The translations under genes were made by a program, and so were the position numbers. A DNA stretch of 64,000 bases from contig CP000875.1 in NCBI GenBank assembly GCA_000018565.1, positions 1,131,199 to 1,195,198 of the forward strand. The letters are read 5' to 3'. Below are positions 50,263-60,397 of the stretch, in pieces. The number at the start of each line of letters is the position of its first letter. Within the stretch, counting starts at the first letter, position 1. This stretch comes from Herpetosiphon aurantiacus DSM 785. Its GTDB lineage: Bacteria > Chloroflexota > Chloroflexia > Chloroflexales > Herpetosiphonaceae. Under the pieces are notes generated by a model. The model was not told the DNA's origin and ran no database searches. It saw nothing but the letters and a program-made list of their open reading frames with translations.

Positions 50263-50994
50263 TTATTTGAGTTCAAAGATAACTTGAACTTCGATGACTT
50301 GGCTTTGTTGGCCAGGTTGGATTGGTGCGCCAGCGCCGGCGGCCATATCGCGTGATTCGTAGGCCACTGGGTAAGTTACAGGAGTTGACGTTTCGCTGAT
50401 AACCAACACTTCGCCAACTTGAGCGTTGCTAACGGCGGCGTATTGTTCGGCCCGCAATTGAGCATCTTTGATGGCAGCTTGGCGAGCGGCTTCCAATGAT
50501 TTAGCTGGGTCGGCAACATCAAAGCTCAGGCCTGAAATGTTGTTTGCGCCAACTTCAACCACTTTATCCAATAAACCACCAGCATCGCTAACCGAAACTT
50601 TGACGCGCACGCTGTTGTTGACATCGTAGCCCTTCAAAACTGGGGTGTTGCCCGAGTAATCGTAGCTTGGCGAGATGTTAAGGTTGGTGGTTTGAATATC
50701 AGCATCGGCAATGCCAGCGGCTTTCAATTGCTCGATCAAGGCATTCATTTTGGTGTTATTTTCGCTCAAAGCGCTTTTGGCATCTGCTGCGTTGGTATTG
50801 ACCCCAATCGTCACATAGGCAATATCGGGTGTTACTTTGACTTCGCCGCGACCAGTAACTGAAATTCGTTTGCGGCTCTCGGTATCGGTTTGGGCGGCAC
50901 TACCACGAGGTAAAATCACCAACGAGGTAATTCCAAACCCAACAATCAACAACAGTGCCAACGACCAACCAATAATTGAGTTACGAGCGTTCAT
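50263..50994 (-). CDS. Membrane-anchored SIMPL (DUF541) protein
   Basis: 243 residues. An N-terminal hydrophobic segment (~8-30) anchors or exports it. The rest follows the SIMPL pattern: ISVTGRGEVKVTPDIAYVTIGV at ~45-66 (start of the domain) and a late AAIKDAQLRAEQYAAVSNAQVGEVL. SIMPL-domain proteins (periplasmic BP26-like) form ring-shaped oligomers with unclear role. GAGGAA precedes the ATG. Confidence 0.9.
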   Translation of the reverse strand: MNARNSIIGWSLALLLIVGFGITSLVILPRGSAAQTDTESRKRISVTGRGEVKVTPDIAYVTIGVNTNAADAKSALSENNTKMNALIEQLKAAGIADADIQTTNLNISPSYDYSGNTPVLKGYDVNNSVRVKVSVSDAGGLLDKVVEVGANNISGLSFDVADPAKSLEAARQAAIKDAQLRAEQYAAVSNAQVGEVLVISETSTPVTYPVAYESRDMAAGAGAPIQPGQQSQVIEVQVIFELK

Positions 50995-51214
50995 TATCCA
51001 TTCCTCATACTAATAAGCAATTAAGTGAACTCTACAAGCAGTGCTCAGCTCCATCCGGCTTGGGTGATGCGCTGCTTATTTGGTTTCTATATACTCAACG
51101 CCACAGGCTTGCAATTTGTTCCCGAAAGCTTTTGATATAATTGTTTGGTGCTTCAGTAGCCACTTGTCAGCAACTTTAGGTGGAAAATTGGCTAAAATTT
51201 TGAAGGAGTTAACC

Positions 51215-52249
51215 ATGATCGATTTGCGCAGCGATACCGTTACGAAGCCAAGTTTGGCCATGCGTGAGGCCATGCATCATGCCGAGGTTGGTGACGATGT
51301 GTTTGGTGATGATCCAACGGTCAATCAATTACAGCGCTATGCCGCCGATCTGGTTGGCAAAGAGGCGGCGATTTTTGTGCCAAGCGGCACGATGGGCAAT
51401 TTGGCGGCAATTTTGGCCCATGCTGGGCGTGGTCAAGAACTGTTGCTCGGTGATGAATCGCATATTTATCATTATGAGGCGGGTGGCGCTTCAGCCTTGG
51501 GTGGCTTGGTGTTTCATCCCATCCCAACCAATGCCCAAGGCGAGCTGGATTTAGCGGCTTTGAATGCGGCAGTACGCCCAGCCTACGATGCCCATGCGGC
51601 TCAGGCAGGCCTGGTGTGTCTAGAAAATAGTCACAATCGCTGTGGTGGCACAGTGCTTTCGTTAGAATATTTGGCGCAAGTACAGCAATGGGCCAGCAGC
51701 CAAAACTTGCCAGTGCATATGGATGGCGCTCGGGTGTTCAATGCAGCGGTGGCGCTCGGCGTGCCAGCTAGCACCATCACCAAGCATGTCGATAGCGTGC
51801 AATTTTGCTTATCCAAAGGCTTGGGTGCACCAATTGGCTCGATTGTGGCTGGCTCAGGCGAGTTTATCAAAAAGGTGCATCGCTGGCGCAAAATGCTTGG
51901 CGGCGGCATGCGCCAAGTTGGCGTAGTCGCAGCGGCGGGCATGATTGCGCTCAACGAAGGCCGCGAACGCTTGATCGATGACCATGTAAATGCCAAAATG
52001 CTGGCCGAAGCACTCAGTCAATTGCCTCAAATTGAGCTTGATTTGGCTTCGGTGCAAACCAATATTATCGTTTTTGGCTTGCGTGATAGCACGTTTAGCC
52101 CTGAACAATTGGTTGAACGTTTACGCCAAGCAGGGGTTTTGATCGTGCCATTCAAAGGCCGTTTACGGGCTGTAACCCATGTTGATGTTAATCGTGAGCA
52201 ATGCACCGAGGCCTCCAGCATCATCGCCGAGGTGCTGCAAAGCGCTTAA
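51215..52249 (+). CDS. ltaE: Low-specificity L-threonine aldolase
   Basis: 344 residues from the ATG at 51215, with AAGGAG 7 nt before. The longer frame from 51080 is not supported. It splits threonine or allo-threonine to glycine and acetaldehyde with PLP. MIDLRSDTVTKPSLAMREAM is the typical N-terminus, and VQFCLSKGLGAPIGS near 200 holds the PLP lysine. HMDGARVFNAAVAL holds the Asp and Arg that bind the cofactor. Cytosolic. Confidence 0.95.
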   Translation: MIDLRSDTVTKPSLAMREAMHHAEVGDDVFGDDPTVNQLQRYAADLVGKEAAIFVPSGTMGNLAAILAHAGRGQELLLGDESHIYHYEAGGASALGGLVFHPIPTNAQGELDLAALNAAVRPAYDAHAAQAGLVCLENSHNRCGGTVLSLEYLAQVQQWASSQNLPVHMDGARVFNAAVALGVPASTITKHVDSVQFCLSKGLGAPIGSIVAGSGEFIKKVHRWRKMLGGGMRQVGVVAAAGMIALNEGRERLIDDHVNAKMLAEALSQLPQIELDLASVQTNIIVFGLRDSTFSPEQLVERLRQAGVLIVPFKGRLRAVTHVDVNREQCTEASSIIAEVLQSA

Positions 52250-52336
52250 TCCCGTTACAAATTTTGCACTTTCGCGCCCTGCGGCTCGTGTATCCTATAG
52301 ACATCAATAATCGCATCTAGACAAGGATTTTGGGCT

Positions 52337-53416
52337 ATGACTGAAATAGCTAACAAGCTTGCCATTGTGCGTGCAGCGATTGCACGTTATAAATATGGCG
52401 CTGTGCGGTTGCGCGGTGTCGATTGGTTTGCATGGGCCACAGCGGGCTTAGATAATGTGGTGATTTTAACGACTGAAACTGGGATTGCCGAGGTGGTGAT
52501 TACTGCTGATCAGGCCTTGATCGTGACTGATTCAGTTGAAGTTGATCGCCTACGCGACCAAGGTATTCCCGCCGAATATCAACTTTGGGCAACCAGTTGG
52601 TCTACGCCATATTTGCTCAATCAAGCAGTACGCGAGTGGAGCAATGCAACCTTGGTGGCCTCAGATCGGCCAGCTCAAGGCGAGGTTGGCCTACCACCTG
52701 AATTAGTTGCGGCTAAATTGCGCTTAGTGCCCGAAGAAATTGCCCGTTATCAAGCGCTGGGTCGCACGACTACCCAGATTATGACCAAGGTACTGAGTGC
52801 TGCAAAACCAGAGTGGACAGAATTTCAATTGGCGGGAGCCGCCGCCGCCGAGCTTTGGAGCCATGGCATTCACCCAGCCTTGACCTTGGTTGGTGGCGAG
52901 CGCCGTTTGCCGTTGTATGGCCACTTGCCAGCCACCCACGAGCCAATCGGCCAACGCGCGATGTTGGTAGTTTGTGCGCGGCAAGGCGGTTTGTATGCCA
53001 ATGTCAGCCGCTACATTCATTTTCGACCTGAAACTGCCGCCGAACGGGCCAGCTACGAGCAAGTGATTGCAATTGAAGCCGAGATGATCGCCGCCGCCCA
53101 AATTGGCAGTACGGTTGGCGCAGTCTACGATGCAGCCGTAGCGGCTTATACCAAGCGTGGTGTCGTCGAGCAGATGCAGCGGTTGCATCAAGGTGGCACA
53201 ACTGGCTATCGTTCACGCGAAGTTGTGGCGCGGCCAGGCGAACCAACGATCATCGAAGCCAACACAGCAATGGCTTGGAATCCCAGTTTAGCTGGCGTGA
53301 AAATTGAAGATACAATTATTCGCAGCGCTACTGGAATCGAAGTTCTTTCGATTGATCCTGCTTGGCCAAGTGTGGAGTATGCAGGTTTACGCCGAGCATT
53401 ACCATTAGTCATTTAG
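52337..53416 (+). CDS. M24-fold (creatinase/Xaa-Pro-peptidase-like) protein with lost metal ligands
   Basis: 359 residues. Creatinase-type N-terminal domain (~1-125) and pita-bread C-terminal domain. In active M24 enzymes five residues (Asp, Asp, His, Glu, Glu) bind two metals. Here the expected D-x-G...D stretch reads [19 protein letters not shown], and the expected HxxGHG-type loop reads [15 protein letters not shown]. Only the last acidic part (GVKIEDTII) looks normal. I infer a non-enzymatic or altered protein. AAGGA precedes the ATG. The galT start is 12 bases past its stop, so they are an operon. Confidence 0.8.
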   Translation: MTEIANKLAIVRAAIARYKYGAVRLRGVDWFAWATAGLDNVVILTTETGIAEVVITADQALIVTDSVEVDRLRDQGIPAEYQLWATSWSTPYLLNQAVREWSNATLVASDRPAQGEVGLPPELVAAKLRLVPEEIARYQALGRTTTQIMTKVLSAAKPEWTEFQLAGAAAAELWSHGIHPALTLVGGERRLPLYGHLPATHEPIGQRAMLVVCARQGGLYANVSRYIHFRPETAAERASYEQVIAIEAEMIAAAQIGSTVGAVYDAAVAAYTKRGVVEQMQRLHQGGTTGYRSREVVARPGEPTIIEANTAMAWNPSLAGVKIEDTIIRSATGIEVLSIDPAWPSVEYAGLRRALPLVI

Positions 53417-53427
53417 GAGCAAGCCCA

Positions 53428-54465
53428 ATGAATCTCAGTGATACGCCCCATCGCCGCTACAACCCGCTGACTGACGAATGGGTCTTGGTTTCGCCACATC
53501 GAACTGCCCGCCCATGGCAAGGCCAGGTCGAAAAAACCATTCCCGACCAGCGCCCAGCCTTTGATCCGCAATGCTACCTTTGCCCTGGAGTAACGCGGGC
53601 CAATGGCGAGATCAACCCAGTTTATGCTAGCACCTTTGTGTTCCCTAATGATTTTGCCGCCTTGCTGCCCGATAGCCCGAATGCAGCGCTTGATGATGGC
53701 CTGTTTCAAGCCCATAGCGAACGTGGTATTTGTCGGGTGATTTGTTTCTCGCCACGTCACGATTTGACCTTGGCCGAAATGGAGATTCCCGATATTCGTT
53801 TGGTCATCGATTTGTGGGCTAGTCAATTTAGCGAGCTAGCTGCGATCGATTGGATCAAGCATGTCGAGATTTTTGAAAATCGCGGCGCAGCGATGGGGGC
53901 AAGCAATCCACACCCGCATGGCCAAATTTGGGCCAACGAAAGCATTCCAACGCTGGTCGCCACCGAACAGCGTAGCCAAAAGGCTTACTTTGCTCAACAC
54001 CAACGCCCATTACTGATCGATTACGTGGAGCAAGAATTAGCGCGGGGCGAACGGGTGGTCTATGCCAACGATTACTGGGCAGCGGTCGTGCCATTTTGGG
54101 CAGTTTGGCCTTATGAAACCATGCTTTTGCCACGTCGGGCGGTGAGCACCTTGGCCGAATTAAGCGAAGCTGAACGTGATGGCCTCGCCGATTTACTCAG
54201 CCATACCCTGATTCGCTACGATAATTTGTTCCAAACCTCGTTTCCCTATACGTTTGGCTGGCACAATGCCCCCTGCGATGGCGAACAATATCCCCATCAT
54301 GTGGTGCATGCCCATATTTACCCGCCATTGTTACGCTCGGCCACGGTGCGCAAATTTATGGTTGGCTACGAAATGTTGGCCCAACCACAGCGCGACTTAA
54401 CCGCCGAAACCGCCGCGCAACGGCTACGCGATTTACCCAGCCTGCATTGGACTAAAGCTGAGTAG
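53428..54465 (+). CDS. galT: Galactose-1-phosphate uridylyltransferase
   Basis: 345 residues from the ATG at 53428 (AGGAG 8 nt before). It exchanges UMP between UDP-glucose and galactose 1-phosphate in the Leloir pathway. [11 protein letters not shown] holds the active-site HPH (about 162-164), CYLCPG (49-52) is the zinc-site pair, and [11 protein letters not shown] near 304 is a second conserved His stretch. No galK or galE lies nearby. It is preceded by the degenerate M24-fold gene in the same operon. Confidence 0.94.
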   Translation: MNLSDTPHRRYNPLTDEWVLVSPHRTARPWQGQVEKTIPDQRPAFDPQCYLCPGVTRANGEINPVYASTFVFPNDFAALLPDSPNAALDDGLFQAHSERGICRVICFSPRHDLTLAEMEIPDIRLVIDLWASQFSELAAIDWIKHVEIFENRGAAMGASNPHPHGQIWANESIPTLVATEQRSQKAYFAQHQRPLLIDYVEQELARGERVVYANDYWAAVVPFWAVWPYETMLLPRRAVSTLAELSEAERDGLADLLSHTLIRYDNLFQTSFPYTFGWHNAPCDGEQYPHHVVHAHIYPPLLRSATVRKFMVGYEMLAQPQRDLTAETAAQRLRDLPSLHWTKAE

Positions 54466-54480
54466 AATAGCCGCATTCGC

Positions 54481-54592
54481 TAAGTTCCCTCACCCACTAG
54501 CCCCCTCTCCCGCACGCGAGGCGAGGGGGGACGACTAAGAAAAAAGCCCCTCGCCCACCGCAGTGGGCGAGGGGTTGGGGTAAGGGAACTTA
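54481..54592. repeat. GC-rich double-palindrome repeat with 10-bp terminal inverted repeats
   Basis: The most symmetrical copy: TAAGTTCCCT at the left end and AGGGAACTTA at the right end match perfectly as inverted repeats, enclosing the two hairpins. It lies between galT and a convergent gene, so it may also end transcripts. A smaller hairpin TCCCGCAC/GTGCGGGA follows at 54603-54623. Confidence 0.9.
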
Positions 54593-54628
54593 ACAAGCAA
54601 GCTCCCGCACGCGAGGTGCGGGAACCTA

Positions 54629-55669
54629 CTAGATCGTAATCCAGCCACCGTCATTTTCATCGGAGCGATGAGCAGCATCAAGCAAACTTTGGGTCAGCAA
54701 GCCATCGCTAAACGTGGCGGCTTGCTCCAACGCATCAAGCTGACCACGGCTGTAGGCCTTCAAGGCATGGCCAAGATAGACCGTTCCCACTGGGAAGTTA
54801 CCACTAATTTCGCTTGGAATCGCTACCGTATGAGCAGGCGTGCGCTCTTGCCACTCGCCATCACGCTCGGCATGCCACAAACGAGCGCCTTCAATTTTGA
54901 TCGCGCCATGTTCGCCATGAATAATCATACGATCGTTTTCGTTGAGTGCCGCCACGCCACTAATCATAATTGAGGCAAAACCACCATTCGCCAAACGCAC
55001 TTGAGCCGTGGCAAAATCATCACTGGTGACAGGCAAGAGTTGATCGTCGAGTGGTCGTTCAGTTACAAAGGTGTGCAAGCTTGCGCGAATTGAGCTAAAA
55101 TCGCCACACAACCAGCGCAACATATCAATTTGGTGTGAGCCAATCGCACCCCAAGCACCACCAGCTTGCTCTTTATCACTCCACCAGTTCCAAGGACGTT
55201 GCGGGTCAGCTCGCGACGAGAAGATCACGCTGCTATTGACATGGCGAATCTGGCCGATCGCACCATCATTAATCAACGCCCGCGCCATTTGAAAAATTGG
55301 TAAAAAGCGTAATTCATGATCGATCAAACTTAATTGTTCAGGATGGGCTTGGGCGGCTTCGAGCATGGTTTGGGCTTCGAGCACATTTAATGCTGTTGGT
55401 TTTTCGCACAACACATGCTTGCCAGCTTCTAAGGCCGCTACGCTGATTTCGCAATGCGTCCCTGGCGGGGTCACAATCGAAATCAAATCGGCATCGCTGC
55501 TGAGCAAATCACGCCAATGTTCAAAGGCTTCAACATTCAAAGTGGCAGCTTCACGCTGAGTTTTTTCATAATTTTGGGCGGCGATCCCCACGATTTTCAG
55601 CCCAGCCGAACGAAAGGCTGGCACCTGAACGCGAGCACCCCAACCGGTTCCAATAATTGCAATTTTCAT
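54629..55669 (-). CDS. Gfo/Idh/MocA-family oxidoreductase
   Basis: 346 residues. N-terminal Rossmann fold IAIIGTGWGARVQVPAF and the family signature GKHVLCEKPTALN at ~87-99 (EKP). The C-terminal alpha/beta domain has GGAWGAIGSHQIDMLRWL (~165), with the catalytic-type His in GSHQIDM. The family oxidises or reduces sugars or related compounds with NAD(P). Substrate unknown. GGAGG lies 9 nt before the ATG. Confidence 0.9.
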   Translation of the reverse strand: MKIAIIGTGWGARVQVPAFRSAGLKIVGIAAQNYEKTQREAATLNVEAFEHWRDLLSSDADLISIVTPPGTHCEISVAALEAGKHVLCEKPTALNVLEAQTMLEAAQAHPEQLSLIDHELRFLPIFQMARALINDGAIGQIRHVNSSVIFSSRADPQRPWNWWSDKEQAGGAWGAIGSHQIDMLRWLCGDFSSIRASLHTFVTERPLDDQLLPVTSDDFATAQVRLANGGFASIMISGVAALNENDRMIIHGEHGAIKIEGARLWHAERDGEWQERTPAHTVAIPSEISGNFPVGTVYLGHALKAYSRGQLDALEQAATFSDGLLTQSLLDAAHRSDENDGGWITI

Positions 55670-55702
55670 CGAAATAAACCTCCCTTGGAGCGCAATGCAA
55701 TC

Positions 55703-56347
55703 CTAATGTGCGGCGAGTTGGCCAAGGCTTTGCTCGATCTCCTGCCGTGGCAAGCCCAATTGCTCAAGGCTGGCATCGCTACGAGTGAGCAATTGATGAT
55801 ACCACGCCTGAGCATCACTGCATGCGGCTTCGGCAAATTCAGTCGCCTCAAGCCACTGCCAGAGATGATCCTCGGCATTGGGATAATCGCCGACTGCTGC
55901 ATAGACGCGCCAAGCATCGTCGAGAGTTGCAGGCTCTAGCTCGTAATTGCTCAATTCGTGTAGCCCAGCTTTAGCCGCCTCACGCACTTCAGGCGGAATT
56001 TGCTGACTTGACCGCACCAAGGCTCCATAAAGCATCAAGGCTCGATCAAAACGCCGATAGGCCTCGTCAATCATGCCTTGTGCTTGGAAACACTGGCCTT
56101 CAGCAACATGCAAAGCTGCCAGCACCGCACAACGATCAAGATCAATCGTGCCCCCGAATTGAACTAACTTGAGCAAATCTTCATCGGGCAATAAATCGAC
56201 AAAATGGCTATGGGTATCGAATAAATCGCGATAGGCCGTGTTGATTGTGGCTTGAGCCTCTTCGATTGAGCCAGCCTCGTGCAAACGCACAATCTTGCGC
56301 CAAATAAGGCCAAATTGTTCGATCAGGCGTAAAATGTAATCTCGCAT
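55703..56347 (-). CDS. Helical protein, DUF6483-like (tentative)
   Basis: 214 residues, all helical, cytoplasmic. The pattern MRDYILRLIEQFGLIWRKIV then DLFDTHSHFVDLLPDEDLLKLV and GTIDLDRCAVLAALHVAEGQCFQAQG is like the DUF6483 family seen in Firmicutes and Chloroflexi. The match is from memory. It has TPR-like helix pairs in the second half. GAGGAG precedes the ATG. It lies just downstream of the DUF255 gene on the same strand (53-base gap). Confidence 0.7.
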   Translation of the reverse strand: MRDYILRLIEQFGLIWRKIVRLHEAGSIEEAQATINTAYRDLFDTHSHFVDLLPDEDLLKLVQFGGTIDLDRCAVLAALHVAEGQCFQAQGMIDEAYRRFDRALMLYGALVRSSQQIPPEVREAAKAGLHELSNYELEPATLDDAWRVYAAVGDYPNAEDHLWQWLEATEFAEAACSDAQAWYHQLLTRSDASLEQLGLPRQEIEQSLGQLAAH

Positions 56348-56400
56348 AGCTCCTCAAAAAAGAGCGCAGCCTGTGGTTGCCCATAAACTGCGCTAACAAT

Positions 56401-58446
56401 TTAGCCTAATTGTTTGATTAATTCATTTGGATCGTTGGTTGGCAACTTGCACGCCCGCCGCACACACACATACGCCGTGGCTTGTTGGTTGAGCAACGGT
56501 CGTTCAGCCAACAATGGAATTAGCTGCTGAGCCGCGTGATCATCGGGCTTGCAAGCAGCCACGACTTTGTTGGGCTGGTAGTTGCGATAGGTCGCTTGCA
56601 ACAACGCTTTGAACGCAGGATCAGCTGGATCGCCAATTAAGGCAACTTCGCGTGGCTCAGCAAGCGCAAAATCGGCGGCAGCCAGCAAGCGCCCAAATGC
56701 CCCAGGCAGTTGGAGCAACGCACCGCTCAAATTCGCCAACACCGTTTCAGCATATTGGCGATATTCGTAGCGATCAAGCAGGGTTGCCAAACGCAGCAAC
56801 ACATCAACCGCCACCGAATTACCGGCAGGCGTAGCATTGTCGTAAAGGTCGCGGGGCCGTGTGATCAACTGTTCATGATCGCTGGCCGTATCGAAAAAGC
56901 TGCGTTGTTGCGCATCCCAGAAGCGCTCAGTCATGCTTTCGGCCAATTCAATCGCCACTTGCAACCAGCGCAGATCAAACGTTGCCTCGTACAAGGCCAG
57001 CATTCCATCGGCAACACAGGCATAATCTTCGAGGTAACCCTTGAATTTGGCTTGACCATCTTTATAGGAGCGATACAGTTGGCCGTTTTGATACAGCTTG
57101 CTGGTAATAAATTCAGCGTTGCGAATCGCCGCAGCGCGATAATCGGCGTTATCGAGCACATTGGCAGCAAAGGCCAAACTGCGCAGCATCATGCCATTCC
57201 ACGAGGCCAAAATCTTTTCATCGCGGCCTGGGCGAATGCGGGTATTACGCTGGGCCAAGAGCGTAGCACGAATTACGGCAATCCGCTGGGCCAAATCTGC
57301 CTCGCTAATGCTCAACTCTTTGGCAACCACACTGGGATCTTGGGGCACATACAAAATCGCATGGCCCTCAAAATTGCCTTCGGGCTGAATATTCCAATAC
57401 AACTGGGCAAGGGCCGCATCCTCAGGGCTGAGCAATTGCTGAATTTCAGCTAAGCTCCAAACATAAAACTTGCCCTCTTCGCCTTCGCTATCAGCATCTT
57501 CGGCAGCATAAAAACCGCCATCGGGACTCGTCATATCGCGCAAAATGTAGTTGATGCTTTCCTCAGCAATTCGGCGATAAAACGGATCGTGGGTGGCTTG
57601 GTAGGTTTCGAGATAGAGCTGGCTGAGCAAAGCATTATCGTAGAGCATTTTCTCGAAGTGCGGCACGAGCCACTGAGCATCGACCGAATATCGTGCAAAG
57701 CCACCGCCAAGCTGATCGTACATGCCACCGTTGGCCATGGCTTGCAAGGTTTGGGTCACTTGATTAAGCGCATCTTGATCCTCGCTGCGCAGCCATGTAC
57801 GCAAAACCATGCCAAAAATCAAGGCTTGCGGAAATTTCGGCGCACCGCCATAGCCACCAAAGCGCGAATCGAATTGGCTCATTTGGCGTTGAGCAGCCAC
57901 ATTCAATTGGCTTTTGCTCAGCTTCACCTGCTCAAGATCGAAGCTCAAAATATCTTCTAAATGCTCGCGCATCTGCTCGGCGCTCTGAAACACTTCTTCG
58001 CGACGGTCGCGGTAAGCTTCGGCCACGCCATGTAGCACCTGTTGGAACGAAGGCATATTGTGGCGCGGCTCGGGGGGGAAGTAGGTCCCACCATAAAACG
58101 GTGCGCCATCAGGCGTTAAAAAGACCGTCATCGGCCAGCCGCCATGGCGAGTCATGGCTTGCACAGCGGCCATATACAGTGAATCAATATCAGGTCGTTC
58201 CTCACGATCAACCTTGATATTGACAAATAATTCGTTCATAACCGCAGCAGTCGCTGGATCTTCAAACGATTCATGAGCCATAACGTGACACCAATGGCAT
58301 GCGCTATAGCCAACACTTAATAAAATTGGTTTATCATCTTGTTTGGCGCGTTGCAAAGCCTCTTCACCCCAAGCATACCAATCGACAGGGTTTTCGGCGT
58401 GTTGCAACAAGTAAGGGCTAGTTTCATGAATTAAACGATTTGCCAT
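56401..58446 (-). CDS. DUF255 thioredoxin-like/alpha-toroid protein (YyaL/SSP411-type)
   Basis: 681 residues. A thioredoxin-like N-terminal domain (1-165) carries [17 protein letters not shown] and [15 protein letters not shown] (CxxC, residues 50-53). The remainder is a barrel of paired helices related to glycoside-hydrolase-type (alpha/alpha) toroids, e.g. [17 protein letters not shown]. The family (YyaL, human SSP411) has unknown enzymatic role. AAGGAG precedes the ATG. First gene of a short minus-strand operon with the DUF6483-like gene. Confidence 0.93.
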   Translation of the reverse strand: MANRLIHETSPYLLQHAENPVDWYAWGEEALQRAKQDDKPILLSVGYSACHWCHVMAHESFEDPATAAVMNELFVNIKVDREERPDIDSLYMAAVQAMTRHGGWPMTVFLTPDGAPFYGGTYFPPEPRHNMPSFQQVLHGVAEAYRDRREEVFQSAEQMREHLEDILSFDLEQVKLSKSQLNVAAQRQMSQFDSRFGGYGGAPKFPQALIFGMVLRTWLRSEDQDALNQVTQTLQAMANGGMYDQLGGGFARYSVDAQWLVPHFEKMLYDNALLSQLYLETYQATHDPFYRRIAEESINYILRDMTSPDGGFYAAEDADSEGEEGKFYVWSLAEIQQLLSPEDAALAQLYWNIQPEGNFEGHAILYVPQDPSVVAKELSISEADLAQRIAVIRATLLAQRNTRIRPGRDEKILASWNGMMLRSLAFAANVLDNADYRAAAIRNAEFITSKLYQNGQLYRSYKDGQAKFKGYLEDYACVADGMLALYEATFDLRWLQVAIELAESMTERFWDAQQRSFFDTASDHEQLITRPRDLYDNATPAGNSVAVDVLLRLATLLDRYEYRQYAETVLANLSGALLQLPGAFGRLLAAADFALAEPREVALIGDPADPAFKALLQATYRNYQPNKVVAACKPDDHAAQQLIPLLAERPLLNQQATAYVCVRRACKLPTNDPNELIKQLG

Positions 58447-58763
58447 AGCGGCTCCTTAACTAATCTACCAGTAGTATATAGCAGGTCGTGGTGCGAGGAG
58501 ATTAATGGAATACTAACTTTTTGCGCTGAATAGAGAAAGTAGGCCGTTTAAGTGTTCAATCATGGATATTTTCGATCGATCCAGATTCGCCTCCCTTCCG
58601 TCCCTCCGCCGAAGGGAGACGCAGGGTGTTTTCATCCCCCTGCACCCCCTAATATTTGTTCTGTGGATTATTACAGCACGTAAATATATACCAAGCATTA
58701 TTTGTTGAGGCTAAATAAGCCGATTATTACAATCAGCTTGTGATAGTTGATGGAGATACCCTG
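58447..58763. other. Gap between divergent genes, with one repeat copy
   Basis: About 315 bases holding one inverted copy of the G-rich double hairpin (58591-58652). The rest is AT-rich and should hold the divergent promoters; no box is clear. Confidence 0.6.
58591..58652 (-). repeat. G-rich double-hairpin intergenic repeat, copy 3
   Basis: Read on the minus strand it begins TTAGGGGGTGCAGGGGGATG and ends GGGACGGAAGGGAG. The second stem changed from CCCGCC/GGCGGG to TCCCT/AGGGA, keeping a hairpin. It matches copies 1 and 2. Confidence 0.82.
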
Positions 58764-59525
58764 ATGGATGAAAATGCCTTGCCCGACCCAATGCTGCTAA
58801 CATGGATGGGCAGTTATACCCATGCCGATTTGCACCATGTGACCCGTGCTACCCAACTGTTACATCATTTAGCGCCATTTCGCGATTTGAGCGAGGCGGC
58901 GGTGATTGGGCGCTGGTTCACATGGCTTTTGATGCTGGAACATCACACATTAACTTACCTTGATTTGAATATTGAGCAAGCCCAGCGTTATTGGCGTGGC
59001 TTACGGGCGGTCGCCGAACAGCGTTCAGCTGCGACCTCACCACTTGGTCAAGCCTTGGGAGATTTCGTGGGCAATTTGCCACGCCTGCCAGCTTTCAGCA
59101 GCAGCGATTTGATGCTGGTCAGTTTGGCAATTGGCCATACGCTCGATGGTTTGGCGTGGCGTTATAGCTGGCAACGCCAAAATAGCGAGCCAGCCGCCAG
59201 TTCGTTGTTAGATGCGATGGGGCGTTCGAGTGGCATGTATACAGCGTTGACCTTGCTCAGTGGCTTGCGTGGTTGGCGTTTATCCGAGGTATTGCAGCAG
59301 CATCCGGCGCGGCGTTGTATTAAAGTGGTCGAGGCGGTTGCCGGCACATTGCGCCTCCAACCAACCTCGGCCTTACCCGATAATTTGTGGCAAGCCCTGG
59401 AGCAAGCCTTCAATCCGCTTGAAACGCGCTGGGCTGATTATCGTCAAACCAGCGGCCTATTGTTGCAGCGCTACCAAACATGGCTCACCAGCGACCAATC
59501 TATTGCCGACGCAAACGCTGAGTGA
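58764..59525 (+). CDS. Hypothetical helical protein (253 aa)
   Basis: No family recognised. Helical, soluble, leucine- and tryptophan-rich, with no signal peptide. The ATG at 58764 is preceded by GGAG 8-9 nt away; a longer frame from 58740 is less likely. Its stop lies inside the 3' end of the convergent NAD kinase gene, giving a 26-base overlap. HHVTRATQLLHHLAPF and WRGLRAVAEQRS are among the more charged parts. Function cannot be inferred. Confidence 0.72.
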   Translation: MDENALPDPMLLTWMGSYTHADLHHVTRATQLLHHLAPFRDLSEAAVIGRWFTWLLMLEHHTLTYLDLNIEQAQRYWRGLRAVAEQRSAATSPLGQALGDFVGNLPRLPAFSSSDLMLVSLAIGHTLDGLAWRYSWQRQNSEPAASSLLDAMGRSSGMYTALTLLSGLRGWRLSEVLQQHPARRCIKVVEAVAGTLRLQPTSALPDNLWQALEQAFNPLETRWADYRQTSGLLLQRYQTWLTSDQSIADANAE

Positions 59526-60327
59526 GCGATTGATAAAAATGGGCTTGAGGATAAACATGGGCAAAACGGCAAATCTCTTGAGCACGGGTGACCTCAATCA
59601 GATCATCAGGCTCAATTGGAAACGACCATTGCCCATCAAGGCTAATAATTGTTGGATGATGGCGGGCCAGCGTCCAGGTAATTTTGGTATCTGGCGGTAG
59701 CACGAGGGCTGGCAAACTGGTTAAGTGGCCAGCCACCGTCACCAACAACAACGAATCGGAGCGTGGGTCGAGTACCGGACCTCCAGCAGCCAAAGCATAA
59801 GCGGTTGAGCCAGTTGCGGTCGAAACCAAAACCCCATCAGCACGATAGCTCGTCAATGGCATATCATCGATGGCAACCGAAACATGGACTACTCGCGCCA
59901 CATCACGCCGCGACAACAACACCTCGTTCAAAGCCAGATCATTAAAAATCTCTTGGCCTTGGCGTAAAACGCGTGCTCGTACCAACGTGCGTTGATCGTA
60001 CCAACCACCACCGTTGAGCAACACCTCTAAGCCTTCATAGACCGATTCTTCGGTAACTTCGGCCATAAAACTCAGGTGGCCCATCGCCACACCCAAAATC
60101 GGCATATTGTAGGTAATGCCAATGCGGGCGGCGCGGAGTACTGTGCCATCGCCACCAAGCGCCAACATTAATTGGCATGGCGCGACTTTTTCTGGCTCAT
60201 CGCGGGCACTTTGCGATGTGCCAAGCCACACACTTAACCCTCGTTCGCCCAACCAAGCCGCAATTCGTTCCCCTGCTTGGGCTGTTGCAGGCGCAAGCGG
60301 ATTATACAAAACGCCAATTGTGTGCAT
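59500..60327 (-). CDS. nadK: NAD kinase
   Basis: 275 residues from the ATG at 60327, with AGGAGG 5 nt before; a longer frame to 60381 is rejected. It phosphorylates NAD to NADP. LALGGDGTVLRAAR near 56 is the GGDG motif, and SYRADGVLVSTATGSTAYALAAGGPVL (in parts: RADGVLVSTATGSTAY, AGGPVL) is the conserved second motif. Convergent 3' overlap with the hypothetical gene. Confidence 0.95.
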   Translation of the reverse strand: MHTIGVLYNPLAPATAQAGERIAAWLGERGLSVWLGTSQSARDEPEKVAPCQLMLALGGDGTVLRAARIGITYNMPILGVAMGHLSFMAEVTEESVYEGLEVLLNGGGWYDQRTLVRARVLRQGQEIFNDLALNEVLLSRRDVARVVHVSVAIDDMPLTSYRADGVLVSTATGSTAYALAAGGPVLDPRSDSLLLVTVAGHLTSLPALVLPPDTKITWTLARHHPTIISLDGQWSFPIEPDDLIEVTRAQEICRFAHVYPQAHFYQSLTQRLRRQ

Positions 60328-60397
60328 AGCGCCTCCTGTGGTGGCCATTCTGCGCTGCATCATAACACACTCACCGAGCACTGTCCTACGCTGCTAG

